From Nymphaea colorata (taxonomy: Eukaryota > Streptophyta > Magnoliopsida > Nymphaeales > Nymphaeaceae): 64,000 nt of DNA. Shown here in pieces: positions 52,701 to 64,000 of this stretch (its first letter is position 1; each line of letters opens with the position of its first letter). The position numbers were made by a program, and so were the translations under genes. Below the pieces are notes generated by a model. The model had not been told where the DNA came from. It was given only the letters and a program-made list of their open reading frames with translations, and searched no databases. The stretch covers positions 33,019,706-33,083,705 of the forward strand of contig NC_045139.1 of assembly GCF_008831285.2 (NCBI RefSeq), given 5' to 3'.

Positions 52701-54394
52701 TCACCTCAGTTCAGGCAGAGTGGATTCTTTGGCTAGAGCATGACATTTGTTGATTGCCTCTGTCCTGGTTTATACCTAGATATTTTTGACTGCCTTATGC
52801 TAGTTTACAGGCTTATAGCTGTCAACTATTGCATCGGTGAATATTTATTCACTTCCATGTATTTTATTCACTTGAGAAAAAAAGTTCCTGAAGGCTTTCT
52901 GCTGATATAAATGGTGATAATAACTTAGATTTCATGTTTTGATCTCCCCACAGAAAATGAACTTAATCATGAAGGTGACATATCATGCAGTTTTGAAACT
53001 CATTTAATTCTACACACAGTGACCTGATTGTAATAATAGAAATTTCTGGTTGGACATTAAAAAAGACTATGAACCGATATATAAGATTACTCAGGACTAT
53101 ATGTGTGTGTCTGTCTGGGTGTTTTAATTTAACTAATTTACATGGAGTTCATCAAGTAAGTACTTGTGTGCTTAACCATATAAAAGTCTTTACTTGGATC
53201 AAATGCAAGCACTGTAAGAGAATGGGAATCCTTGTAGCTGTGTGGAAAAAATATGGAAATATAGGTAAGGTCAGCTGAAAGATTGGTGAGCATACAATTC
53301 TTCGTATAAAATGACCTGGGCATATAAAAGAGACACGTGGTATAGAATCTTTCATTTTTTTTTTTACATCATTTGAGTTGTCAGATTATCAATTCATATG
53401 ACGGCTACTTCTATGTCAGTTTCTCCTGGGCTTCCTGCTCCATACATACAGTATGTGAATGTCTTTATGGTTTCTATTTCATGGACGTTGTCTTAACTTG
53501 GACTGCCGAAGCTTCCTCCTTTCTCTTGTTGTCTTTTGGTGGTTCCTTGGGCCATCTTTATTTCAAGTTTCAACCTCTTTCTCAAAGAAACTTGATGAGT
53601 CGATACATCACAGTATCAAAAAGGAAAATTTTTATTAGACAACCAAGTTTGTGGCTGGATTGTCATGTACGACTAGATAATTGCCTTTAGGTTTGGTAAG
53701 ATAAGCTAATGTAGCATGAGGAGCAATAACTTTTAAAGAGTTTAATGTTTTTGGGGAATGTAAGTAAGGATGACTTAATTTACATGGATGAGTTTAACAG
53801 ACCATTCTTGTCATTCATGTCGCTTCACATGTGATGCCTTTGCGTCTTTGTAGTTCATGTTCCTATCTTACGCAAGGCAATCAGGTTCTTGTTGCTCCTG
53901 TATCTGTTCGATGCAATTCCTGCTTCAATGGCCTTTCAGTATGCTTGATTTTCATTTTTTATCAAGTGCTATCAATTTCTCCTGCCAATAAGATTCAGTG
54001 GCACAGGACCGGTTTTCTATTTCAACATAACACAAATAACATGGTTCCCTGCTTACCTACATTTTTACTGGTGATTAGTGAAGAAACCCTTATTGATAGA
54101 TTGAATGCTTTTTTGTGATCAATTCTCGCTTTTCCTTTTCCCTTCATGTGTTCTTCTAAATGTTTCAATCATTAGGGTTCAATTCCTCATTGTTTTGTTC
54201 GTGGCTCCCATAAATGACAGACTAGTGGTTGAATTGAAAGTGCCTTTTTTTTTTATCAGGAGTCTCTGGGTTATGTTGATATCAATCTCTCGGATGTTGT
54301 CAGCAACAGAAGAATCAATGAGAAATACCACCTCATTGATTCAAGGAATGGAAGAATTCAGATTGAGCTACAGTGGAGAACTGTAGGGGCGTAA
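45122..54394 (+). CDS. SYT2: Synaptotagmin-2-like protein (TM-SMP-C2A-C2B)
   Basis: Plant synaptotagmin, an ER-plasma membrane tether/lipid-transfer protein. The exons are 45122-45232, 47440-47538, 47645-47695, 47930-48053, 50108-50226, 51045-51146, 51246-51320, 51601-51677, 51762-52008, 52109-52462, 52557-52685 and 54260-54394, all with GT/AG borders and consistent phase. They total 1623 nt, or 540 residues, matching the usual 537-541. An N-terminal membrane segment (GFGVGISVGLVIGYYLFIYF) leads to an SMP domain at about 66-250, C2A at about 259-365 and C2B at about 419-530. In C2A the Ca-ligand positions Asp276, Asp282, Asp332 and Glu334 are present. In C2B the second loop 1 Asp is Asn438 and loop 3 lacks Asp (VFSRPPS), so Ca binding there is unlikely, as in other plant SYTs. 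YYLFIYF and KHEKMGMNVI favour SYT2 over SYT1. The introns contain a GAGCTCGA-type repeat and several microsatellites. Confidence 0.97.
45233..47439 (+). other. Synaptotagmin intron 1
   Basis: A 2.2-kb intron between GTATGA and AACCAG. AT-rich, with a (CT)n tract at about 46745-46775 and no conserved ORF. Confidence 0.9.
48054..50107 (+). other. Synaptotagmin intron 4
   Basis: A 2.05-kb intron with (AT)n at 48331-48353 and (GA)n at 48774-48790. No embedded gene is recognised. Confidence 0.9.
50308..50840. repeat. GAGCTCGA-type repeat inside synaptotagmin intron 5
   Basis: Both ends consist of GAGCTCG/AAGCTCGA-like words (CAAGCTTGAGCTCGCCTGGA at the left, CAAGTCGAGCTTGACCCAAG at the right), as in the 7.2-kb element. 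The middle holds a 53-bp tandem pair. It is bracketed by ordinary intron sequence. Confidence 0.75.
50537..50642. repeat. 53-bp tandem duplication
   Basis: AACCCAAAGGATGCTCATTA at 50537 and AACCCAAGGGATGCCCATTA at 50590 start two diverged copies, each continuing to CATCTTATATGACAAT. It is nested within the intron 5 repeat. Confidence 0.9.
52686..54259 (+). other. Synaptotagmin intron 11
   Basis: A 1.57-kb intron between the last two exons. The ORFs in it (for example near 53.4-54.1 kb) are Phe/Ser/Leu-rich products of T-rich DNA with no recognisable motif. Confidence 0.9.
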
Positions 54395-56565
54395 TGTTCT
54401 GCCATGAATGAGCCTTTTCTCCAGTACCAAACTCACACTTACACCTGGTTTACTGGGGTGCCCTTTCCTCGTTTCTTGGTTTTTTCACCTCCCCGACTTG
54501 ATCAATTGTGTTTGTGTCCAGCAATAATGGAAGATAAATCCTGTAAATACAGACCACTGAATTGCTAAGTCTGTTGCTAAAAACCTTCCTGCTCTTCTAT
54601 TTTTTTGTACTCGCTTCTGCTTTTATGGATTAGAGGTCGATTGTCACAGTCCAGAATTTCATCAGGTTGTGCCGTACTGGTAAGCAGTTGCTGTCTGCTC
54701 TTGAAGATTCTGAAGCAACTGTGAGAAAAAATTCAGTAACTACCGAAGAGCTAGGCTCTTTTTTTTACGTCAGAATTGCATCTGCTAGACCTGAATAACA
54801 TCTTTCCACATCGGAAGGAAAGGAATCATTACCGGAGGAGTATGATAGCTATAGGTAAACTTGGCTTTTCTTGATGTACAGGTTTGCTGGTAAAACATGA
54901 TTTCTGATTCATACACAAAAACAGTCGAAATGTTCTAAAACCAAATTCAGGTCCTTACAAAAACGGTCGAAAGGTTCTAACAAACAGTGCTCTATCATGG
55001 TGTAAGCAGCTGTTGGTGGCTTGTAGTGACCAAAAACTTCTCTCTTCGCCACATCTGCATGTGAAATGTCTTTTGTCCTTGTAATCGCGTCAAGGGTGAC
55101 TGAGACAGGACGAAGCCATTTGAAAAGATGATTTATCACAGGGGGATCATAGATGAATTTTTTGAAAACTAACGTGATAAAGAAGTAAAATTAAAGTCAA
55201 AGTAGACTAGAACAGTTGGTGAATTTAAAGATACTCCAATTTAATCGTGCTCTCAACATGCTAATCATAAACAAGATGCAGATATCGTAACTAGTTTTTC
55301 TTTTTTTTTTTATCTAATGGAACATTTTTAAAATACTGTGAGGTCAGAATCATCTCCATTTTGTCTGAAAAAGAATACCCATGGCAAGTGAATTTCCAAA
55401 CAATAACTTGTCATTTAAAAGCAAACTACTACAACCATACTATAAAAGAACTCCAATGCCCAACCAGTCGTTCAAAACAGAAAAAACCATTCCGTGTTGA
55501 AACTAAAAGGCAGACTCTCGTTCTATGAAATCTTTCTCCTGAAAGTATCAGAAACACGAGAGAAAGCGACAAACTAATGGAGCCACATACGACATCCGAA
55601 CTAGGTTCTTAGAAGTCCTTGGAATTGGTATAGGCTGTTACCACCTGCAAGACGACTTAATCATGCATGAGATCTGGGTCTTCTTGGACCTCATGTGCAC
55701 CACGACCAGATCGAAGGGGCTGCTTCGATCAGAAAATGAATCAGTTGCTACGTAAACAAATAAACAAACAAACCGAATCATTGTTACCGATGTGGCCAAA
55801 TGAGGTGGGGGCTGGTAGGCAGCCAATTTTTGTTTTGAATTTCTGGGACATCAACTCTTTGTATTAAAAAGGAATGTCACCGATTTGTAGTAGTAGATGA
55901 CAAACCCAAATACTAAAAGCAAGCCTTGTATCCTAGCACGACAAATTTGGGTTGGGGCTTCGGCCTTCAATTGAGCAGTAGGTCTCATTCTCAACTAAAA
56001 TAAACAGAATAATTCAGAAGCACTTTTCAGAAAATGTTGGTTACACGAATTGGATACAAGTTTGAACCACAGAAAATGCATGCTTGATCTGCTGATTACT
56101 TGGGTAGATGTGTTTTATCAGTTGAAAATATCTTATGGGTTCCGGAGAATGTCTGTTAGGGGGTTAGGCCCCCAAACCTTTATTCACAAAGAAAGATCTC
56201 ATGAGTTAGTTTCCATCTCAAGAAAGTTCAGTTTATACATCCAAATAAACTGATGTAAGAAAGAATTGTCACGGATCCAGATCTAATCACTTCAAATAAT
56301 TAGGATTTGGAAAGAATCCTTTCACGTTTCCAAAAATTGCTCAATGATATCGGGTCCGTGGCCCAGTGCACGTGTATCTTATGCCCTGTCGCCAGCGGGG
56401 CCCCACAAAATCATCGCCCCTTCTAAAACCTCCGCCTTCCCACGTTCAACGGGCCATTTTTGAGCATGCAACGGCTAGTTTTTGTTTCCTATCCAACGGT
56501 AACGCGGCAACGGTCGAGAATTTCCGCACCTATTCAAATCGATCCATCGTCTATCTCACAGATGC

Positions 56566-56606
<41 letters not shown>

Positions 56607-56739
56607 CCTTCCTGGGCTCTGCTTCTTCCTTGGTGTTTCTCATTCTTTTTCTCTCTGAAAAGAAGAATAATATTAAAGATCGATCTACCAACCCACTGTA
56701 TCACATCTCTAATAAAGGAAGAGTCTGCTGGAAGTGACG
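54395..56739. other. Spacer between synaptotagmin and the TDM1-like gene
   Basis: The first few hundred bases are the likely synaptotagmin 3' untranslated region. The remainder is mixed DNA without a supported gene. The final 180 bp hold a long (CT)n tract and the TDM1-like leader. Confidence 0.5.
56569..56603. repeat. (CT)n microsatellite in a gene leader
   Basis: About 17 CT units, 137 bp upstream of the TDM1-like ATG. Pyrimidine-rich leaders are common in plants, so it may be transcribed. Confidence 0.9.
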
Positions 56740-58441
56740 ATGGCGCTCCCCCTAAGACCTTCAAAATCTGCACCATGTTCGCCCATCAAGCCCCTTCCAG
56801 CGATTCGAAATCCGCACGTTCGATTGGACTCCTTTCACGTCATTCACAAAGTCCCAGTTGGAGACACTCCCTACGTCAAAGCCAAGCATGTTCAGGTAGG
56901 CTCCCAGACTTCATGAACTGATGCCATTCCCCTTCCTTCGTTCTCATGTGGATTTCCCGACTGATTTTTAGATGAACCATTTTTTCTCATTGTGGTAGTT
57001 TCCTGCTTCTGTTGTTTGTTGTTTTTTATTCATTTTTCCTTTCATTTGTGACATGTATGGATCAGTTGGTAGATAAGGACCCAGATAGGTCGATTGCTCT
57101 CTTTTGGGCAGCGATCAATGCGGGCGACAGAGTTGATAGTGCTCTCAAGGACATGGCCATTGTGATGAAGCAGCAGAACCGAGCAGAGGAAGCCATTGAA
57201 GCCATCAAATCTCTGAGGTGCAAGTGCTCAGAAAGTGCTCAGGAGTCCCTTGATAATATTCTCCTTGACCTATACAAGGTTGGTCTCTCCTGTTTTGATT
57301 TTTGAAGAACCTTCATCCCTTTCCTTTCTGTACCCTCGTCTGTTGTTCTTATTTTTTCTCTTGGGAACTTAAGAAAAGTAAGATGTGTTCTGCAGAGATG
57401 TGGGAGGTTAGATGATCAGATTACTCTTTTGAGGCACAAGCTGGTGCTAATTCAACAAGGAATGGCATTTAATGGCAAACGAACCAAGACAGCACGATCT
57501 CAAGGGAAGAAATTTCAGGTTTCCATTGAACAAGAAACAACTAGATTGCTGGTAAGAGTTACCCTTGAATCACCACAGGGAGCATTTTCACTGTCTGCTA
57601 CCAAGTACTGATATACCTTCTCAACAATCAACTTCTTGTATAGGGAAATTTGGGTTGGGCTCTGATGCAGCAGAACAACTATGTTGAAGCCGAAGCCGCC
57701 TACAGAAAAGCACTGTCAATTGCTCCCGATAATAACAAGATGTGCAATTTGGGCATCTGCTTGATGAAGCAGGGACGAATCTCAGAGGCAAAACTAACTC
57801 TGAAAAGAGTAAAACCTGCTGTAGCAGATGGACCTCGAGGGGTTGATTCTCATCTAAAAGCATATGAAAGAGCGCAAGAGATGCTCGGAGATCTTGAATC
57901 TATGAATGGTCAAGGCCAGTTACATGAAATGTCTTCCTCAGTGTGGCAGCCTCAGCCTTGCACACAGTTTTATGCAGATGAAAACTTCAACTCTATCAAT
58001 ATGGACAGCAATGCATTTCCTCCATTGCAGAAAAGCACCAAACCAATTTTATCACAGAATATCCTAAACATTGACGCTCCACCATTCTATTCATCAAAAC
58101 CAATAAACGTCCTCTCTGAGAGAACCGTTCATGATCCTCTTGCTAACCTCAAAAGGACGAGGTCAATTAGCACATACCAAGATTTGGAGGGCTTGAAGAA
58201 AACAGGGATGGACCAATTTGAAGAAAGATCAATAAAGACTTCATTTTTGGCAGAACCAGCGGAGGACGGGGATAACATCATCTGGCCTGACAACAAGGAG
58301 TTTGAAGAAGCAATAATGGCAGCTGCCGCTTTTATCATTTCTGACACAGCAAATCCTGCAGATTGCCAGAGAAAGATACCCAAGCGACTCAAAGTTTTCC
58401 AGGAGATTGCCCTTCCCCTGAGCCCTCAATGCCCGAACTGA
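56740..58441 (+). CDS. TPR protein of the MS5/TDM1/POLLENLESS3-like (SDI) family
   Basis: The exons are 56740-56895, 57066-57278, 57396-57551 and 57644-58441, all in phase, giving 440 residues. The N-terminal block MALPLRPSKSAPCSPIK...VPVGDTPYVKAKHVQ leads into the family core: LVDKDPDRSIALFWAAINAG, MKQQNRAEEAIEAIKSLR, KRCGRLDDQITLLRHKL and GKRTKTARSQGKKFQVSIEQ. TPR helices GNLGWALMQQNNYVEAEAAY and APDNNKMCNLGICLMKQGRI begin at residue 176. Arabidopsis MS5/TDM1 acts in meiotic exit after meiosis II, and the SDI1/2 branch links to sulphur status. The long Ser/Asp-rich C-terminal half (about 230-440), with FEEAIMAAAAF and a basic KRLKVFQEI end, fits the POLLENLESS3-like rather than the shorter SDI branch. 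Expression tissue is not readable from sequence. Confidence 0.94.
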
Positions 58442-60940
58442 ACTTTATCTGTTGCCTTCCATTCTTCTCTCCATTTCCTCTTATTTTTTTTCTAATTAAC
58501 AATGTTTCTCTGATTTATGGGAGATGAACTTGTTCTCCTCTAGAGCCTGTTGGTCTGCGGGACGCCTAAGTGTTAGTCCTAAGATCTTAACAACAGTGGA
58601 TGGCCACTGACTTTTTCCTCATTAATCAATTCTTGATGACCGTGTGTTAAGCTAATCAAATTAATGAAGTTTGCTTTCCAATCAAATTGTTTTTGCAGGA
58701 AATCTTTGCCCACGATGTATGTCTTGTTCCATATAGAGAGGGAGATGGATTTAGAGTTTCTTGCTTCACAGAATTCGATCATTTGAACTATACATTGTCT
58801 TGTCTGCATTCAAATCGTCCAGCCTTCTCATGTCATACGTACTATTTTGGCAACTCTTCTGTAAAAAACACAGTTGGGGTTCACCGAACACCTCCTGAAT
58901 CGACAGAATTTATTAGAAAAATAAAAGAATTTACACCTTTCCACGAAACTATTTTGCAATAATTTTAAACAGGGCGTTTGATAGCACAAAGTTTTCAGGT
59001 TTACTGTTTCAGGGGAAACTTCACGCGCAGAATGCACCAACCAGAAAACAGGGCTGACTTTTAGGGATGCAAATCATACAGATACCGTTTCCCCAGGCCC
59101 CTTAGGTCTTGGGAATTGAGACAAAATAATGTAAATTTATCTAGGATTATAAATTCTTTTATCTCTAAGAAATGCGATTTATGTGGATTTCTGTAGATTT
59201 GGGCGTGGTGATTGGCCTTTTGACTCTTATAAATTTTTATTTATTGTGGTTATGCACACAGCATTATCTCCAGATCCAAAATTTTCTGGTGTCTTTTCTC
59301 TCGTCAAGATTTTCTTAAGCCAAAAACGATGTTTTAGGCCGTTGGTTTGGGACTAAGATTTTATTTATTATCCAAAAGCTTGAGTTTTATTTTGATTGCT
59401 AGGCGTTTGAACCAGGAGACCATACTTGTATGTTAGCGTCAAGGAAACAATAAAAGGATAATTGTCTGAAATTAAAGAGGTTAGAAAGCATCAGATCCTA
59501 ATAATCATTTTATAAGTCTGATAACCAGATTCAGTCTTATATGTAGAGAGGAAAGCGATACCCAAGTATTGGTGGAGAGAGTGGAGACTTGGAGATTTAG
59601 AATCCACCTTAATTCCGCAGTTTTATTACTTTATCAAACATTAGATATTAGAACTTCTAATTTAAGATATCCTAGATAATCAGTTCATCTTCCAGACAAA
59701 TAATTTGGAATCCCCGCTGCAATTCATGGACCTGAGATCCTAGATAATCAGTTCATCTTCCAGACAAATAATTTGGAATCCCCGCTGCAATTCATGGACC
59801 TGAGATCAATAAAGCTGAATGCGAAGAAACCATTTCATAGCCCTTAGGAATTTTCGTCAGAGTACAAGAAATAAGTTGGCATATATCTCTGCATTTTAGT
59901 CGCAAGATGCACAGAAGACAGAGGAAAAGTCGACTAAATTTTTTTACTTATGAGATAGTTCATATGTTTTTACAAGACCAGAAATTAGTTCCTAAACATG
60001 AAAAATGGGTTTCCAAAGATTTTTCATGCTTTTTTAAGTTTACTAGCTTTTGCAAGCACAATTAACATTGGCAACAGCATAAAAGGAAAACAGCAACATT
60101 TTTCTCAAATACAAAGCATATAGACAGATTTCATGCAAGTAATTGGAACTCACAGTACATCTATAAGTGATTCAGAATATTCATATTAGAACAATGACAG
60201 AACATGTCTTACATGATAAGTTCTGTATTGAAATTTCACCTGAGGCTCTGCAGTATCCAAAGCCAAATGGTACATATCAAGAGCTTGAGACATTAGTTCT
60301 GTATCTGAATTGCTAACAGGTTAAAGCCAACAAGCTACGTGGTAAAATAAAAAATCTATCCGGATCTGTATACGACATTCGCTAGTGAATACAGTATAAG
60401 TCAACTAATGTAACAATAAAATTGGAAGCTTATTAGCAAGAGCTCTGTCTATTTACCGACGGAATTGTATTTAAAGTTTGCGTAAAATGAATAAATGGGT
60501 TCTTTAAATGATAAATAAAGATGAAGGAAGGGAGACTAAAAGGAAACATCTAGTATAAACGATTCATCATAAAGGGCCTCCATCCAGAGGAAAAAACATG
60601 TACTTATGCTTAGTTCAACATCCCAACATTGAGAAACCAATTCACAATAGATATTGATAAGAATATTATGGATAATAATCAAATCTGGTGTAGATCAATT
60701 TTTGAAAAGATTCTATCTGAAAGTCTTCCATGATTCTCTCCATTTAGTCTAATAAAGATAGTTGAGAAGTAAAGAATTTGGCACTTGGGATGCATCTCTT
60801 GACATAAACTGAGAAAATGATCTGCTTGCCTATTGAGAAACGAAAAAAAATACTGGACACTAACAAGCTCAGGTTTTTGAGTTTTTCACGAAAACAACAC
60901 ATACATGGCTGTAGTGAAAGCAGCAAATCTATGAGAGGAT
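58442..60940. other. Intergenic DNA, no gene recognised
   Basis: The 3' flank of the TDM1-like gene, then AT-rich DNA with an exact 68-bp tandem duplication. No coding ORF is supported. Confidence 0.55.
59671..59806. repeat. Exact 68-bp tandem duplication
   Basis: CCTAGATAATCAGTTCATCT at 59671 recurs at 59739, and both 68-bp copies read alike through GGAATCCCCGCTGCAATTCA to GGACCTGAGAT. Identity suggests a recent event. Confidence 0.95.
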
Positions 60941-60949
60941 TCATGATTA

Positions 60950-61800
60950 AAGCAGTGGTTTTGGGGACTGGATCAGACTGTAAGCAAATTGGACCTTCCC
61001 TTAGACTATGCAAATCAAATAAGGAGGACAGATATCTCTTCCTTTCCATGCCTCTAGCAGAAGCAGCTCATGATTCCATACAAAAGAAAATTGATTCAAA
61101 CTCTGCATCTAACCATTCTTCAAAGCACACAATAGAGCTCTCCATTGATGCAAACTGTAAGGAATATACATGGTTAATCTCAGTGTACATAAATTCTAAG
61201 AGATCTGCTCAAAATTATGAAATAAGGGCACTTGCTTTTTTCAAATGTGTAGAAGCAGGCATCATGTTTCAGTTGAGTTAGAGTACTGATATGATCATGT
61301 AAGTCACTTGTCACCAGAAAATTATCTGGTTCAGATAAGTGGCAGAGTTATATCTGGATATGACACTAGTCAATTCTAGGATGACAGGTATCTCTTTCTT
61401 CACATACCTCTCTACCATCAGTCAGCTCCGGAATCTGCACAAAAAAAAAAAAAGGATTCCTGGATCTAATCGTTCTTTGGAGCACACATTAGAGCTCAAA
61501 CGTAAGAGCTATGACTATGAGTTTATGAATGCGTTGAGTTTAACACCTTAGGATGCATCTCCATTGACACAAACAGTGAGTAGGAAAGGTTAATCTCAGT
61601 ACACAAAAACTCTAATAGCTCTGCACAAAATGAAGTATAGGCCGACATTTCGATTTTTCTTCACTTACAGGTAGAGCAGAACCAAGAAACTTTTTTCTAA
61701 ATGTGTAGAAGGAAGCATTATGTTTCAATTGAATTTGACTACTGATATGATCATGTAAGTATCTTGTGGCCAGAAAATTGTCCAGTTCCTTACTGTTTCA
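60950..61800. repeat. Diverged direct duplication of about 400 bp
   Basis: Collinear matches between 60950-61335 and 61336-61800 include GACAGATATCTCTTCCTTTC / GACAGGTATCTCTTTCTTCA, AGCACACAATAGAGCTC / AGCACACATTAGAGCTC, GGTTAATCTCAGTGTACA / GGTTAATCTCAGTACACA and ACTGATATGATCATGTAAGT in both. The second copy has extra inserted bases. A 154-codon ORF in copy 1 (60817-61281) is not conserved in copy 2 and is probably not a gene. Confidence 0.85.
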
Positions 61801-63389
61801 ATATCCTATCGTGAATCTTCAGACCAAATCTTCAAGAAAGGTAACCCTTTTGATATGGTTAAATGAGTCGTCTCTAGAACTCATTCAGGCAGGGCAAGTT
61901 ATTACACTTGAAATTATGTTCGATTAAGACCTTTAGACTGAAAGCGGTCAAGATTTCAATACAGTTGGTTCTGTTCTTTCTATACTGATCTTAGCAGTGG
62001 ATATCTAAAAGAGATTCCTCACGGACCTCACCTACTAAGTGAACTACAAAGAATGTAATAGGTGTGGTGGTTTCACAAGGTGTTCTTCTTTCCATTCTAT
62101 GTGTGGGAACAAAAATTGACTGTAAAAGCCCACTGAACATAATCATTATGTATGGTTTTTCTAAGGAAACCATCAAGCTTATGAACACGCACTAAAGTGC
62201 TGGAAAACTCTGCAGCTTTTCCTTTCTCAAATTAGTTTGAAAGAAAACCTTGACCAGAAACCACTTGGGAGCAGCGGTAAAGCCCCTTCAATATACACGT
62301 TTAACTCCACGCCTATTTACAGTCCATGGGCTCCCTCTTCTGCTTGTACTTTGCCTCCCCTCTCTCTCTCTTGCTTCTGAGTGACTTCCCAAGGGCGCCA
62401 TTTATAGGCTCGCATCGTCCAGTTAGCATCAAGGATCCCATGATACTTAGAAGTGTGCAAGGGATCAGTCCCCTATTAGGTACAGAGCTCCTGTCATCGA
62501 TCAAGTATATATATATATATATATAGATAGAAAAATCACCTAGCTAGCAAAATTGGAAACCTTATGGTCTAAACATATAGTTCCATTTAACAAGACATTG
62601 TAGTGAACCTTCACTTTGCCTTGGTTCTCTAAAGGGGGTTCCATATCAACTCTCTCTCTCTCTGTTGGATTTCTCCACCCAGGTTTGAATCGAGAAATCT
62701 TCCTGCCTCTCACAGCACATATTGCCCTGTGTTTAATTCACGCCTGCCCAATACATTGCATTGGGGCCAGCCATGATTGGATGGAAGCCAGACGGCCAGA
62801 GGATTTCACCTTATATATGTATATATATATTTCTAACAGACCGTTCAGATAATTCACTCCCCATTTAATGCTTATAGTTGTGTATTCAATGAGAAGGAAG
62901 CGAGTTGTCACACTTGCCAAGATTGATGTATCCTATATATATATATATATATAGAAGAGAAATATAATTCAAGAGTCATGTTTTAAAGCAGTCAAGTTTC
63001 TTGTAGATATCGATGAATCATTATCGGTGAAAAACCTGCTGAGGGGTAGGCCCTCGTCCTTTTATTATCAAAAGATGAATCATTATATCATGCCGTGGCC
63101 GATATGTTGTTTAGCGTTTTTCATGTTTTCCTCTCAAAGATCTAATCGCATAAACAAACGTGAAACGTCAAAACAAAGAAACCGTATAAATTTGATACAT
63201 AAATCAGATTTCATTAATCAATAAAACTGAGAGAGGTAAGTATGAAATCACTATACCAACTGATCTATCATCAAAATTTCATGTTTTTTTTTTTTGTCAT
63301 ACAGTCTGGACATTTCACATCCACTAATCCTAAAGTTGGACCTGTCAAAACCAGCTGCAGAATTAAAGATAGCTAGATATTTCGGCTGC

Positions 63390-63427
<38 letters not shown>

Positions 63428-64000
63428 GAGAGAGGGAGTGAGATCACGTGTCTGTTGGAGAAGCACAGAGCCATGGAACAGTAATGGCAATGGCAGAACT
63501 GGTTGCAATCGCATTAGATGCTCAGAGGATGATGCTGATAACGATGATGGGGATGGTGAGGACGGTTCAATCATCACAAGCTAAGCCTAATAAACATCAT
63601 TCATACTTAGAGATATGCATGCACAACAATGATATTGCTGCGGTCTTGTGGTTCAGTATTCTTTTCTGTAATCTTTGCAAAGAGAAAGAGAGAGAGAGAG
63701 AGAGTGACAGAGAGAGAGCACATGCAGTCATTTATTAGAGATGCCAACAACCCCCTCACCTAACAACACCAACTTTGGTGCACGAACCTCACACACAGAC
63801 AGAGAGACTGCGGCCAGGCCACCCAGTTAGTGGGACCCAGGTGGACCAGTTTAGCCCTCATAGTGGTGCAGTTCCTGATCACGTGCAGGGCTTGGGAAGA
63901 AAGTTAGGCCACTGAGTCGAGCCGCGCAGGAGGAAGAGGAAAAAAAACAGTGAAACCTACAGAGAGAAAGAGAGAGATTTAGTTGGGGAGGCAAAGGTGG
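61801..64000. other. Intergenic DNA to the right edge
   Basis: Contains (AT)n tracts at 62505-62524 and 62935-62953, a compound (GT)n(GA)n at 63390-63425 and GA-rich stretches at 63675-63715 and 63960-63980. The last 150 bp are purine-rich, and a plant leader for a gene starting beyond the edge is possible but unproven. Confidence 0.5.
63390..63425. repeat. Compound (GT)n(GA)n microsatellite
   Basis: About 7 GT then about 10 GA units. This is the same compound order as at 12661. Confidence 0.95.

Noticed and set aside
60817-61281. A 154-codon ORF near the right end.
   Set aside because: The adjacent duplicated copy does not preserve the frame, and no family motif is visible.
63690-63730. 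A miR156-like word (TGACAGAGAGAGAGCAC).
   Set aside because: It lies in a (GA)n tract, differs from the mature miR156 sequence and has no complementary arm nearby.

Overview
This is nuclear DNA of a flowering plant. The evidence is intron-rich genes with GT/AG junctions, plant-specific families (ROP GTPase, PORR protein, plant synaptotagmin, POLLENLESS3/TDM1-like protein, SUEL-type beta-galactosidase), an AT-rich background with many (GA)n, (CA)n and (AT)n tracts, and plant-type SINE and hAT-MITE relics. I cannot place it below angiosperm. No tRNA, rRNA, CRISPR or bacterial-type operon was seen.

Six protein genes can be supported. (1) ROP/RAC GTPase, minus strand, exons 1-4 at 3616-4929; the gene runs off the left edge. 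(2) A GH35 beta-galactosidase with a C-terminal SUEL lectin domain, minus strand, 11868-20467; all 19 exons keep frame and encode 945 residues. (3) A PORR-domain organelle RNA-splicing factor, plus strand, coding exon 26031-27353, with GC-rich probable leader exons from about 22.7 kb. (4) A small PNRC-motif proline/serine-rich protein, minus strand, 29838-30487, broken by an apparent one-base frameshift in a C run. (5) A synaptotagmin-2-like SMP/C2 protein, plus strand, 45122-54394, 12 exons, 540 residues. (6) A TPR protein of the MS5/TDM1/POLLENLESS3-like family, plus strand, 56740-58441, 4 exons, 440 residues. These genes share no pathway and are independently transcribed.

The rest is accessory DNA. 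Region 5.5-11.8 kb holds a 28-bp tandem pair and a GAGCTCGA-type array with 71-bp units. The 30.5-45 kb gene desert contains a diverged segmental duplication (about 34.4-37.2 kb versus 38.0-39.2 kb), two copies of a tRNA-derived SINE (one with an 8-bp target duplication), four copies of a short hAT-like MITE, and long compound microsatellites. Region 58.4-64 kb contains an exact 68-bp tandem duplication and a diverged 400-bp duplication.

The most unusual feature is in the beta-galactosidase. A 104-residue, almost pure glutamine tract, built partly from a 12-residue D/N-punctuated repeat, lies between the signal peptide and the catalytic domain of this predicted cell-wall enzyme. The exon 1 donor after it abuts a microsatellite directly.
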